From NCBI GenBank assembly GCA_003427395.1, contig BFEA01000210.1:2180500-2204205 (forward strand): a stretch of DNA of 23,706 bases. The letters run 5' to 3'. Origin of the DNA: Chara braunii. Its lineage: Eukaryota; Streptophyta; Charophyceae; Charales; Characeae. The first letter of the stretch is position 1; each line of letters opens with the position of its first letter. A program made the translations under genes and the position numbers. Below, in pieces: positions 9,739-17,889 of this stretch. The notes under the pieces are model-generated. The model worked only from the letters and a program-made list of their open reading frames with translations, was not told where the DNA came from and searched no databases.

Positions 9739-10239
9739 CCATCTACATTTCAGGTAGGGGACAGAGTCTGGGTCAAGTCCTCAGAACTGGGACAGGAGCA
9801 AGGGATCTCCCGCAAGCTCATGCCACAGTACTTTGGACCATGGGAGGTTCTCGATGTTGTCAGGGGTGATCCAGATGGGCCGTCATATGTAATTCGGATC
9901 CCTGGTCACCTTCACACTTACCCTGTCTTTCACGTCTCCAAACTTGCACCTTCCAAAGAAACTGATCAGTTCCCCTCTCATAGCTCAATGCTGCCCCCAA
10001 CCATGGATGGAGAGGTCGATATCGACGACATTGTGGACCACAGGGAAATGCCAGTTCCAAGACCAACAGGCAGGGGACGTCCTCCTAAGCCGAAGCTGCA
10101 ATATCGCGTTCGGCTCAGACATCACACTAATCCCAAGGAGGACAGATGGTTTACCCGGGAGGAACTAATGCAGACCGCTCCACAGGCCGTTGCTCACTAC
10201 GAGAAGTTACTGCAGAAGGGAAAGCGCCAAATTGAGTAA
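9718..10239 (+). pseudogene. pol: Integrase C-terminus: GPY/F module and divergent chromodomain
   Basis: The frame gives FQVGDRVWVK, then YFGPWEVLDV (the GPY/F module, an SH3-like fold typical of Ty3/gypsy integrases) and PVFHVSKLAP. Residues about 103-165 (DIDDIVDHRE, LQYRVRLRHH, EDRWFTREEL, AVAHYEKLL) match the layout of retrotransposon chromodomains, which can direct integration to particular chromatin. The usual VKWKG core is replaced by VRLRHH, so the domain is divergent and its methyl-lysine cage is uncertain. It ends with TAA at 10237-10239, most likely the natural Pol stop. The listed start is not a true initiator. Confidence 0.88.
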
Positions 10240-10266
10240 TGGAACTTCTCAGAGGACTGTCGAAGT

Positions 10267-10279
10267 ATGGAGGAGGGGA
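10267..10279 (+). promoter_or_regulatory. Candidate polypurine tract after Pol
   Basis: 'ggaggagggga' lies about 30 bases after the Pol stop and is followed by TG, as expected just before a 3' LTR that begins with TG. Plus-strand priming sites of Ty3/gypsy elements look like this. There is no second LTR to confirm the boundary, so this is positional inference only. Confidence 0.35.
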
Positions 10280-11250
10280 TGCAAGGCATAAGGCCCCGAC
10301 GAGCCCCTTTTTGGCCCTGTAAGCAGCACGGTCGGCCGCCCTAAGTGAAGGCAGGCCCGACCAAGGCCAAGAGGCCTATTTTTCGGCTACCACGCAACTG
10401 GGGGAAATTCAGGCAGTTGCGCAGCGCCAGTTGGTTGAGAGCGCCCAGGCCCTGGCTGCCTTTTTCGTACGTAACCGAGGCAGGCCCTGGGCCAGATACA
10501 CAACATGGGCCGAACACAGGCTGCGGGCAGTTGGACACAGGCAACCGTCACAGGCCCTGGGCCTGATTCGTTTGGACCGGGGCTCAGCCTCTCGGGGCCT
10601 ACGGGAAGCTTCTGGGCAGGGCCCCAGTGCAGGCAGGCCACACGCAGCAGGCAGGCCACTTCCATTTAGGAAAGTGCCTGCCCTCGCATTGGATGGGGGG
10701 GCACTGGCTGCATGCTGCGCAAGCGCTGCTGTGCTAAACGCTGGCCAGCGCTCACGTGCTCACGGGCGAGCAGGAAGACCAGGCAGCCATAGCCGAGCTG
10801 CGATGTGCTAGGCTGGATGGGGCGCATGGTGGTCGTTGGGTGCATAAGGCATCTGTGAGTGGGGGATTGAGGTTGTGAGTGATGCGAGAGACATACCTGA
10901 TGCTTGCGGCGAACGGCATTGGCCGAGATCTGCTCGTACTTCGGGGAGCTGTTGAAGTCACAAGCGGCATTGTAGATAGGCTAGATAGGATCTGCCATTT
11001 GTAATCTGGGCGCAGAGCACCAGATAGGAGTTCGACATTGGTTCTTTGTTGATGATGATGGGACTATCCCAACATTGTCACTTATGAGCTTTTGCTGTGT
11101 TCTTATTTGGTGGAACTCGAGTTGCAATTCTGCTTTTGGTTCGAGGTCACGACTATCTGGTTTCATGTGTATGATGCTGCTTGGTTTCTGGAATTCGCTA
11201 TTGCTCATTTTCGTTGCACATCGCTTGGCATGCCAGTCTTTTTGTTGCTG
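10280..11250. other. GC-rich non-coding sequence, possible 3' LTR remnant then unknown
   Basis: Positions 10280-10800 are GC-rich with recurring 'caggccctggg' words (10448, 10482, 10551) and no counterpart upstream of the element, so an LTR here cannot be proven. Overlapping frames on both strands come from GC content. On the minus strand about 10985-10897 reads as an open segment (ending SANAVRRKHQ) followed by a GTATGT donor-like site at 10896. It could be an exon of an unknown gene, but I recognise no family. Confidence 0.35.
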
Positions 11251-12035
11251 CTTTTTTTTTTTTTTTTTTTTGAAATAGCATGTTTTCATTGGATGAGCAA
11301 AAGGAGGCCGGGAATCCCTCCACATCCCAGCCTGGAATACTGGGGCCAATACCCAGTTTGGGCTCAGATTGGAAAATGGGTCCAGTGGCCCATGCCTCGA
11401 AAGCCTTGCATACTATTCCGGAACGAAATATGGAAACTGGACTAACTAAATTAGAAACAGCACGACGAGGAAAATCCCTAAAAGGACAGGAAGTGACTAC
11501 TCCTGAAATATCCCTTTTTTCTTAAACCCTAGCTCTGCTGTGCGTTCTATGCTGTGTTTTTGTCTAGCGTACTGTCCTGTGAATGCGCTGTTTCAAATGA
11601 GGCGAAGTCTGTTGCGTGATGTCTCCCTTGTAGCTCTTCCTGCAGCTTCGATACCAGCCTCAGAGGAGCGCCTTCTATGGTGCCGAGCTTACCTGTTCCA
11701 AGCCGGTCTTTGCTGAATTTGTCTATGATTGCTTGCTTTTTTGTAGGGTCTTCTTTAATGTTCTTGGTTGCCTGGTGCCAGTCCACCTGGTACTCCATCC
11801 GTAAGAGTTGTAGTAAGTGTACCCAAGCCTCCTGGGTTGGTGTGTTTTGGCCGGCTATCGTTTCTTTGCATCATGTCTTCCATATGATCCACAGCGTTAG
11901 GGGGCGAAGTCTTCGGAAGAGGGTTGAATGTGAAGCTTCTCGAAGGCGTGGTTGTGCCAGGCCCGTTAGCCGTGTCAGCAGGTTATCAGGCAGTGGTGTG
12001 CCGGTGATTGATGACCAGAGCGGCTGCGTTCTTTC
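11251..12035 (-). mobile_element. 5'-truncated LINE fragment with 3' UTR and poly(A), minus strand
   Basis: Read on the minus strand, the coding part runs from about 12035 to 11547, followed by a 3' UTR and an A-tail (the T-run at about 11251-11270). Two frames carry it: one includes TPLPDNLLTRLTGLAQPRLR, the next (11798-11547) EYQVDWHQATKNIKEDPTKK and GKLGTIEGAPLRLV. Both match the C-terminus of the plus-strand LINE at 16324-16983 almost motif for motif, with a frame change between them. The 3' UTR end also matches 17250-17370 ('gtggagggattcccggcctc'). The 5' end is cut exactly at an A-rich tract (the T/C-rich run at 12036-12062). Confidence 0.85.
11547..11798 (-). pseudogene. LINE ORF2 extreme C-terminus
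   Basis: This 83-residue open segment is homologous to residues about 136-219 of the plus-strand frame at 16324-16983: DWHQATKNIKEDPTKKQAII versus DWYRAVKNIKDDPPKKQTII. The function of this tail is unknown to me; it follows the zinc domain of the polyprotein. Both copies end at an equivalent stop, so the stop is probably the natural ORF2 end. Confidence 0.8.
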
Positions 12036-12870
12036 TTTCTTTTTTTTTTTCTTTTTTTTTTTCACTCAAAACTCTACCAAGTCACTAGAATATGTGTGTC
12101 AAAAAGCCTCCCAACCACGAATCAGATAGGTGAAACCTATTCAATCCACCTACGACCACCACCAGCATGGCTGTTTTCAGCACGAACCGAAGCTCTTCCA
12201 GGCCTCATGCTCCCATCAGGTTAGGTTATAGAGTTGCACCACCTTGCTCCAGCACCGGCCAGCATTGCTCCAGTTACAACCCTCGATGACCACTGAGACT
12301 GGCCCCACAAACAGCCCCCCAGATCTCTTTACCAGGCCTCATGGCCCCACTGAGCTAGGTCACAGAGTTGCGCCACCTGGCTCCGGCTCCTGCCAGCGTT
12401 GCTCCAGCATCGGTCTTCGAGGGCCACCGAATTTTCGGCCACCCTTTGCAGGATCACAGATGACTTGCCAGGTAGCACCTATTCCTACAACCTCCTTGAG
12501 AGGAAAACCAAATGGAAAGAAATGGAAGGAAATACTAAACTGGATGTTGGAATTCTTCGAGAGAGATCGCCCCTCCCTCCCCCTACCCCTCCCTCCTCAG
12601 CCCTACACTGCCTCCACCGAGGTGAGTCACCCACTCTCCCTCGGCCCCAATATAGGACTAACCCTCTACCCCTCTTTCCCCAGGAGCACGCAGTTCCCAC
12701 CTAAAGCATACCCCCCCGCCCCTTGCCCATTTCTGCCTCTGTTGGGACTGACTTTGACCCACACACCAGCCCCTGCCCCAAAATAGGGCAACCCCCTACT
12801 CCGCCCCTACCCTCTTTAAGACATTCACCCCCCACCTTGTGATGCCCCTGCAAGGTAGAGCTATCCCCAC
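12036..12870 (-). repeat. C-rich dispersed repeat, copy 3, preceded by T-run
   Basis: A C/T-rich tract dominated by T runs lies at 12030-12062, followed by sequence related to copies 1 and 2. Inside it a segment of about 78 bp is present twice (12192-12270 and 12328-12405, each ending with 'cagc(g/a)ttgctcc'). The C-rich right part ('cagttcccacctaaagcata', 'ccagcccctgcccc') matches 1150-1345. ORFs at 12244-12786 are Pro-rich and not conserved between copies. As in copy 2, the family's left edge is a T-run, consistent with a minus-strand poly(A) tail. Confidence 0.55.
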
Positions 12871-13157
12871 CCCCTTCTTACCTTTCAGCCCTCCGGGAAC
12901 GATCCGATCCAGCTGACTACGGTTATTGATGACACACGTACCAAAATGTTGATCGCAATTTGCAAAAGCAAGGCCTCTTCAAAAATATGCAGCTCCCTCC
13001 ATATGCACCTATCACCAATTTAAGAGAAGCAAAAAACTAATTATCGGAGAGGGTCTTCAAAATTTATAGCTATAATGGTAGGGTTCCGAAGTTTTCGGGT
13101 TCCAAGATTAGAAAATCATGATAGAACTTTACTTGGGACTTTAGAAATTATAGTCGA
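12871..13157. other. Short non-coding spacer
   Basis: AT-rich sequence between two repeats. It contains 'actttacttgggacttt' (13126 onward), which recurs at 14270 on the other side of the next repeat. No gene is recognised. Confidence 0.5.
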
Positions 13158-13161
13158 AATT
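13126..13161 (+). repeat. Direct repeat flanking dispersed repeat A, left copy
   Basis: About 36 bases, including 'actttacttgggacttt' and 'agaaattatagt', recur at 14270-14306 with a few differences. The two copies sit just outside the two ends of repeat A. Confidence 0.8.
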
Positions 13162-14164
13162 GCAATCAGACTGGTTTTCATTTCCCCTTCACATACATGC
13201 AACAAATGGCGATTCACACTGGTGCAGTGCGCCCACTCAAAGCTCAGAGATATGGACAACAAGAACACAGTTCAGATGCAACATCGCTTCAATAGGATAT
13301 GGCACATCAGCGCCTGTACAACCCAACTCTCGTCACCACGCCCAACACCACTGTTTACACGCACTCCACTCTTCTCAACTCTGGATCACCCTGAATACTC
13401 CCACGCACACACACTCTGCCTATCTTGCTCCTATCGCGGCTATGGCCGCTCTACCTCCACTGACTATGGCTACGATCTCACTCTTCAGCCCACTTCGTCT
13501 TCGGGCGACCAGCAGGCCACCTTCGCACAAGACGCTGTAGCAGCGCTTCCTCATGGCTTACGCAGCGAATGAATGAATTGCTGGGCGCTGCTCTTGATTT
13601 ATACTTCTGTTTGCCGCTGGTCTGCCCCTTTCCACCTGGCCCTGGATGTGCACAGTCCCACACGGTACTTGCTCGACTGGGCTGTGACTGACTGTGACTT
13701 ATTGGACCTGTACCGCTGACTGCACGGGATTGCACTGCCAACTCAATGCAATCGCATTGCCGACTCAGTGTTGTTGGGCTCACCACTTGCCCACTTGCCT
13801 CTGGCTGAACGTGAGACAACTTCGAAAGGCCACTTCCGGTCCTTCCGGAAGCCTGTGGACTTGGCCTTCGAGTACTGTAGCAGCTACGACCTTGACCTTT
13901 CAGGACTGTAGCAGCTACGACCTTGACCTTTCAGAACATCTACAGCTACGACATCCACAGAGCTGTGACCGCTATTCGACAGACCTACAGATCTAACACC
14001 TACAACTACACAGATCTACGACATACATCAAACAATTACCAAAATACAGGTCACGGGTTCAAACACTCGGGGGTCCACTCGATACTGTACATGGGTAACG
14101 TAAGATCTGGGGATTGAATTCTAGTGCCCACATCTGTGACATTAAATAGGTGAAAACCGTTTCA
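13158..14164. repeat. Dispersed non-coding repeat family, copy A
   Basis: This aligns along its whole length, same orientation, with 20660-21664. Shared words include 'ttgcaatcagact', 'aaagctcagagatat', 'acacagttcagatgcaa', 'cttgatttatacttctg', 'ggccacttccgg' and the terminal 'tgaaaaccgtttca'. Inside is a 31-bp tandem unit 'ctgtagcagctacgaccttg' at 13875 and 13906. The ORFs at 13075-13572 and 13478-13819 are not kept in the other copy, so I call it non-coding. On the minus strand 'tataaatcaagag' looks TATA-like. It may be a non-autonomous transposon or solo LTR; no terminal TG/CA pair was convincing. Confidence 0.85.
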
Positions 14165-14916
14165 AAATTCAAGTTTACGTAATTATAGAACAGATCCTTA
14201 CGAATTGTGCTGACGATTCAGAATGGATAATATATGTTTGTGTGTATATGTGTACATGTAGATGAGAATACTTTACTTGGGACTTTTAGAAATTATAGTT
14301 GAATTTCAAGAGTATGTGTGTATGTGTGTACATGTAGATAAGAATTTGGCTGATCAGAAAATAGAGGATAAGATTGTGAGTTTATTTTTTCAAATTTGAG
14401 AAGGTGAATTTATAACTGTGTAAGCACTAGATTAGAACAAGAATATGGGAAATTAGAAGATACAAAATTAAGATCAGCGAATCAAATTGAAAAGGCAGCC
14501 GGCGCAAAGAGTGCCACACATGTTCACACAAAATTCTCCTGCTCCATCGCCGCTGTGATTATTGCGCCGCTACCTGCTTCCGTGTCTTTAACCGGTGAAC
14601 CAGCTCAAACGAACGCTTGAAACCGCCAGCTCTTTTTGACGCTCCAGCTTGTAACAAGCCTCTCTCCTCCCACTCCGCATGAGAAGATGCTCCTTACCTT
14701 CTACCTGCGCTGCCCAACCAACCTCCACTAGATTCGCGCAGGAGCATAGGAGCAGGGCCACTACCATGCCCTAGATCTCATGAAGACTATCCTAATCAAA
14801 CCGACAGCCTCCCCTTCCTCTAGCGTGTCATCCCGCGACACCACATAAACGAAGCACGGAGCAAGAGACCTCTTCAGCCTAGATTATCAAGGCTGGAAGA
14901 ACCCTCAGCCGAAGCA
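14165..14916. other. AT-rich spacer with a short duplicated segment
   Basis: Positions 14238-14269 and 14312-14345 carry near-identical text ('tgtgtacatgtagat(g/a)agaat') about 75 bp apart, with the right flank repeat of copy A (14270-14306) between them. From about 14480 the sequence becomes GC-balanced and may contain a decayed continuation of the minus-strand LINE that begins at 15360, but I cannot follow its protein below about 14917. Confidence 0.45.
14270..14306 (+). repeat. Direct repeat flanking dispersed repeat A, right copy
   Basis: Counterpart of 13126-13161 ('actttacttgggactttt', 'agaaattatagt'). It lies about 100 bases beyond the visible end of repeat A. Confidence 0.8.
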
Positions 14917-15360
14917 TCACATCAATGGTCGCACCAGACAAAGCCACCGGAACCTCGCATCATCGCCTGCCGCCGTACTCCCCATTGCCAACATCAACTC
15001 CTCGATATTCCTCGCAGAGAGCCGTGCCGACAAGGCGCCACCAACACGCGAACCGGCCCATGTCGACAGCGGAGCGGCGCGGCGCTCCCGGTCGCGCCGC
15101 GCCGCAACCCATGAGCGCTCTGTCCCAAAGCCTTTGTGCATCCGGGCAGTATATCAGGCAGTGCGGCAGATCCTCGAGGGTCCCGGTGTTGCAGACTGCA
15201 CAGTTGTCGTTGAAGTCCCGTCTGGCCATTGCCGACCTTTTCTTGGTGAGCCATGTGTTCACTGGCAGGGCATGATAGTAGATGAGCCATTGCATGCTTC
15301 TTATCCGGGTGTTCCTGATGGCAAGGGGAACCTGCCAGTCAAGTTTCAGCGTATTTTCCT
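14917..15360 (-). mobile_element. LINE fragment with zf-RVT-like domain, minus strand
   Basis: On the minus strand from 15360 the frame reads LDWQVPLAIRNTRIRSMQWL, then the zinc domain with Cys, Cys, His, Cys at residues 32, 35, 45 and 50 of the 15295-14960 frame (NCAVCNTGTLEDLPHCLIYC), then AQRLWDRA. The plus-strand LINE at 16285-16500 has the same block with identical Cys/His spacing. This is the zinc-binding region that follows reverse transcriptase in plant LINE-type polyproteins (zf-RVT family). After AQRLWDRA the sequence becomes Gly/Arg/Ala-rich and diverges. A neighbouring frame ends with RWLCLVRPLM, which resembles the downstream part of the other copy, so it is frameshifted. Confidence 0.75.
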
Positions 15361-15420
15361 TTTTCTTACTTTGAAAAACAACCTCCTAGTAGGGGGGGGG
15401 TCGGAAGATGGGGTGTAGGA

Positions 15421-15540
15421 GCGAGGGAGCCTATGGAGGGAGCCTATGGAGGGAGCCTGTGGAGGGAGGAGGAAGGGGAAGGGAGCCTGTGGAGGGAGGA
15501 GGAAGGGGAAGGGAGCCTATGCAGGGAGGAGGATGACGAA
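15421..15540. repeat. Tandem repeats, 13-bp then 30-bp units
   Basis: Unit 'gagggagcctatg' repeats about three times from 15423. A 30-bp unit beginning 'gggagcctgtggagggagga' then follows at 15451-15480 and 15481-15510, with a diverged third copy at 15511-15540. The 30-bp period keeps a reading frame open (Gly/Arg-rich), but this looks like repeat composition and not a gene. Confidence 0.85.
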
Positions 15541-15660
15541 CAGAGCCGAACCGTTGAAAAACAAAAAAGATGCTGATGCGTTGATGAAGCAAACAGGAAG
15601 GAAGAAGAGGAGAAGGGACAACAAGAAGAAAGAAAAGAAGAAAAAGAAGAAACGATGAAG
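15541..15660. repeat. Purine-rich (AAG/GAA) tract
   Basis: Nearly pure A/G with AAG and GAA triplets. It lies between the tandem repeat and the left end of the plus-strand LINE. The Lys-rich and, in reverse, Ser/Phe-rich frames here are composition artefacts. Confidence 0.8.
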
Positions 15661-15818
15661 AATAATAAGGTGAAGAAGAACCAACACTGCAATCGTTGGA
15701 GGACTACTGCGGAGCTCAGTGAATCTCTCAAAGGTTGCCACAGTTTGGAGGCTAACCTGCACGCGATATTACAATCCATACCACCTGACTGGCTGACACT
15801 TCTTCAGGCCCCGTCCGC

Positions 15819-16304
15819 TTGGTCCACGGGGGAGTGGGCCACGTGGCAATCACAAAATATCCCCACAGAGGCATTGGCATATTTAAGTCGACAGGACCAG
15901 CGGGGGAGTGGGGACTGTGGACCATCCATGACATCGAACAATCAGGATCCAACGTCAGCAGGGTCTCTAAAACAGTTCGGGCCCGAGTCACAGCCAAACC
16001 GATCCTCCTAAGGAAAAGAAGAGTGATTGAGGATGATGACTACAGAACTTATCAGCCGGGAACGCCCCTGCAGGATCTGGAGTTCGACCCGGCTGAATGG
16101 GCATGGCAGACAAGATCCACGCCTACGGGGGTAGAGAAGCGAACCAACATCTTAGACTACTCCACCAGCTTCGGCTACAAACTCAGACGAAGCCCTGTGA
16201 ACACGGACCTCATCCTGTCCCAGCGTTGGGAGAAACACATCCCGGGTAGCCTGGGCACCATCGAAAGGTTTGATTGGCAGGTACCTCTAGGCTCTCGCTA
16301 TTAA
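15819..16304 (+). pseudogene. LINE ORF2 region between RT and zinc domain
   Basis: A 161-codon frame with GIGIFKSTGPAGEWGLWTIH, VIEDDDYRTYQP and FDWQVPL. I do not know a named domain for this part. It is assigned to the LINE because its end, DWQVPL, also precedes the zinc domain in the minus-strand copy. The first part of the frame (before about 15855) is probably out of frame, and a net one-base change near 16290 separates it from the zinc domain. Confidence 0.6.
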
Positions 16305-16983
16305 AAACACCCGCATAAGAAGTATGCTATGGCTCATCTATTACCAGGCCTTGCCGGTCAATACATGGCTATGCAAGAGAAGGTCAGAAATCGCCAGCAG
16401 GGATTTTGATGACAGTTGTGCAGTCTGTGAGGATGGAACACTAGAAGATATGCAGCACGGTCTAATATACTGCCTGTACGCACAAAGGATTTGGAACAGA
16501 ACGCGGGAGTACTGGTCTGCAATTGTAGGCGCACCACTGCCAGACAACTTGCTGACACTCCTAACGGGTCTCGCACAGCCACGATTCAGTGAGCCCTGGC
16601 ACCGGACCCTCTTCCTTAGACTTCGTCCCTTCATGGTGTGGACTATATGGAAGGCACGGTGTAAACAGACGATAGCCGGCCAAAATACATCAACCCAGGA
16701 GGCCTGGGAACATGTTCTACTACTACTACGATTGGAGTACCAAGCGGATTGGTACCGAGCAGTCAAGAATATCAAAGACGACCCCCCAAAAAAGCAGACA
16801 ATCATAGAGAAATTCGTCAAAGACAGGCTTGGAATGGGCAAACTCGGCACTGTGGAAGGCGATCCCCCAAGACTGGTATGGAAGAGGCGGGAAGAACAAC
16901 AAGGGAGAGATCCAACAACAGACCTCGCCTCGCTGGAATCAGCGCGATCTCAGTACAGCATGATAGACATAAACTCAGCGTAG
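16297..16983 (+). pseudogene. LINE ORF2 C-terminus with zf-RVT-like zinc domain
   Basis: The frame is open before the first Met at 16324 (AIKNTRIRS). It has the zinc domain DDSCAVCEDGTLEDMQHGLI followed by YC (Cys 32, Cys 35, His 45, Cys 50 counted from 16324), AQRIWNRTREYW, then LPDNLLTLLTGLAQPRF, FMVWTIWKARCKQ and a charged C-terminus (DWYRAVKNIKDDPPKK). This matches the zf-RVT region found after reverse transcriptase in plant non-LTR elements. The stop at 16981-16983 aligns with the stop of the minus-strand copy at 11547, so it is the natural end. Confidence 0.82.
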
Positions 16984-17381
16984 GAGGCACAGACGAATCA
17001 GAGCTTGAGACATTAGACAGGTGGCTTTCGGGACACAGATTGAGAAGGGTTTAGGGTTTACGAAAAACGGCAACAAAAAGCGGTTTGGTGGGAGTATAGG
17101 CGAGCTAGCTTCAAGATTTAAATGGTCAGCATTGCAATATGAAGAAATAGTTAGGATTGAGACCTTGAGTCTGTAGGAAGCTATAATTGTCTCTTCTTAA
17201 TCCAGTTTGGTTTTCGTTTAAGAAAAGTATGTAGATTGACAGGAGAAAGGGACACTGGACCCGGTTTCCAGTACAAGCCTAATTTGGGTAGTGGCCCCAG
17301 TTTTCCGGGTTGAGATGTGGAGGGATTCCCGGCCTCCTTTTACTCGATATATAATGAAGCATTTATTAAGAAAAAAAAAAG

Positions 17382-17634
17382 GTGAAGAAGAAGAAACGAC
17401 AAAGAAGATAAAGAAGAGGAATAAGAATGTAAGGAAGAAAAAGAACGATGAAGAAGAAGAAATGACAAAAACAAAACAGAAGAAGAAGACGAAGAAATGA
17501 AGGAGGAAAAGAACACGAGGAAATGGAGGAGAAGAAGAGGACGAAGAAGAAGAGGAGAGGAGGAAGAAGAGGAAGACAAAGAAGAAGAAGAAGAAGAAGA
17601 AGAAGAAGAAGAAGAAGAAGAAGAAGAACGGCAC
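17382..17634. repeat. GAA-rich microsatellite region with (GAA)16
   Basis: A long purine tract follows directly after the LINE poly(A). Positions 17581-17628 are a pure run of 16 GAA triplets; the rest is imperfect GAA/AAG/GGA. It creates long Glu/Lys frames on the plus strand and Ser/Leu/Phe frames on the minus strand that should not be annotated as genes. Confidence 0.9.
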
Positions 17635-17642
17635 AGGCAGTT

Positions 17643-17742
17643 GATGGCGCGGCTGGAGGGCAATGACGATGGCGCATCTGGAGGGCGACGACGATGGTGC
17701 AGCTGGAGGTTGACGACGATGGCGCGGTGGGAGGGAAGCAGG
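17643..17742. repeat. 25-bp minisatellite, about four units
   Basis: Unit 'gatggcgcggctggagggca' plus five bases starts at 17643, 17668, 17693 and 17718, a strict 25-bp period with point differences. The sequence then decays through 'gacggcgacgatgatggc'. It lies 0.75 kb upstream of the RBM48-like exon. Confidence 0.85.
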
Positions 17743-17855
17743 ACGGCGACGATGATGGCTTGGCAGTGCGATGACGGCGCGAACGTTTCCCCGCTGCAAC
17801 TGGCGCAGTCGAAGTCCAGACAGCGGAGACTGGAGGGGGCAAGGGACGCACGCAA

Positions 17856-17888
17856 AGTCCTGAGATTAGAATTCAAAATCTCGGGACT
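17856..17888. other. Hairpin-forming inverted repeat
   Basis: Arms 'agtcctgagatt' (17856-17867) and 'aatctcgggact' (17877-17888) pair over 12 bases with a single non-Watson-Crick position, around a 9-base loop. It could be part of a 5' UTR or promoter region of the downstream gene. No function is assigned. Confidence 0.5.
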
Positions 17889-17889
17889 T

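Larger units (their letters stand above)
4660..10239 (+). mobile_element. Degenerate Ty3/gypsy (chromovirus-like) retrotransposon body
   Basis: Domains run in the order Gag, CCHC zinc knuckle, aspartic protease, reverse transcriptase, RNase H, integrase, GPY/F module, chromodomain. RT and RNase H preceding integrase is the Ty3/gypsy order. The coding length of about 5.6 kb is normal for the family. All open segments are on the plus strand and follow each other collinearly, but the reading frame is broken by in-frame stops (5020, 5988, 7668, 8822), by several single-base frame changes, and by a duplication with an N at 9118-9229. Two catalytic motifs are altered. It is almost certainly a dead autonomous copy. 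No LTR pair, primer binding site or target-site duplication could be identified. Confidence 0.93.
15690..17381 (+). mobile_element. 5'-truncated LINE with ORF2 C-terminus, 3' UTR and poly(A), plus strand
   Basis: Collinear open segments at about 15690-15860 (LQSIPPDWLTLLQAPSAW), 15819-16304 and 16324-16983 are separated by frame changes near 15855 and 16290. They give an ORF2 C-terminal region with the zinc domain. A 3' UTR follows from 16984 and ends in an A-run at 17371-17381. The 3' UTR end matches the minus-strand copy at 11271-11400, which fixes the 3' end of the family. No reverse transcriptase or endonuclease domain remains, so it is a dead, heavily 5'-truncated insertion. Confidence 0.82.

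Noticed and set aside
12244-12786. 180-codon Pro-rich ORF
   Set aside because: It lies in the C-rich dispersed repeat and the other two copies do not keep the frame.
14051-14064. B-box-like 'gggttcaaac' in copy A (also in copy B at 21555)
   Set aside because: No A-box at the proper distance upstream in either copy, so a pol III promoter is not supported.
17047-17060. Telomere-like 'gggtttagggttta' (also at 18804-18817)
   Set aside because: Only two units long. At 17047 it falls in the LINE 3' UTR and has a relative in the minus copy near 11521, so it is element sequence and not a telomeric relic.
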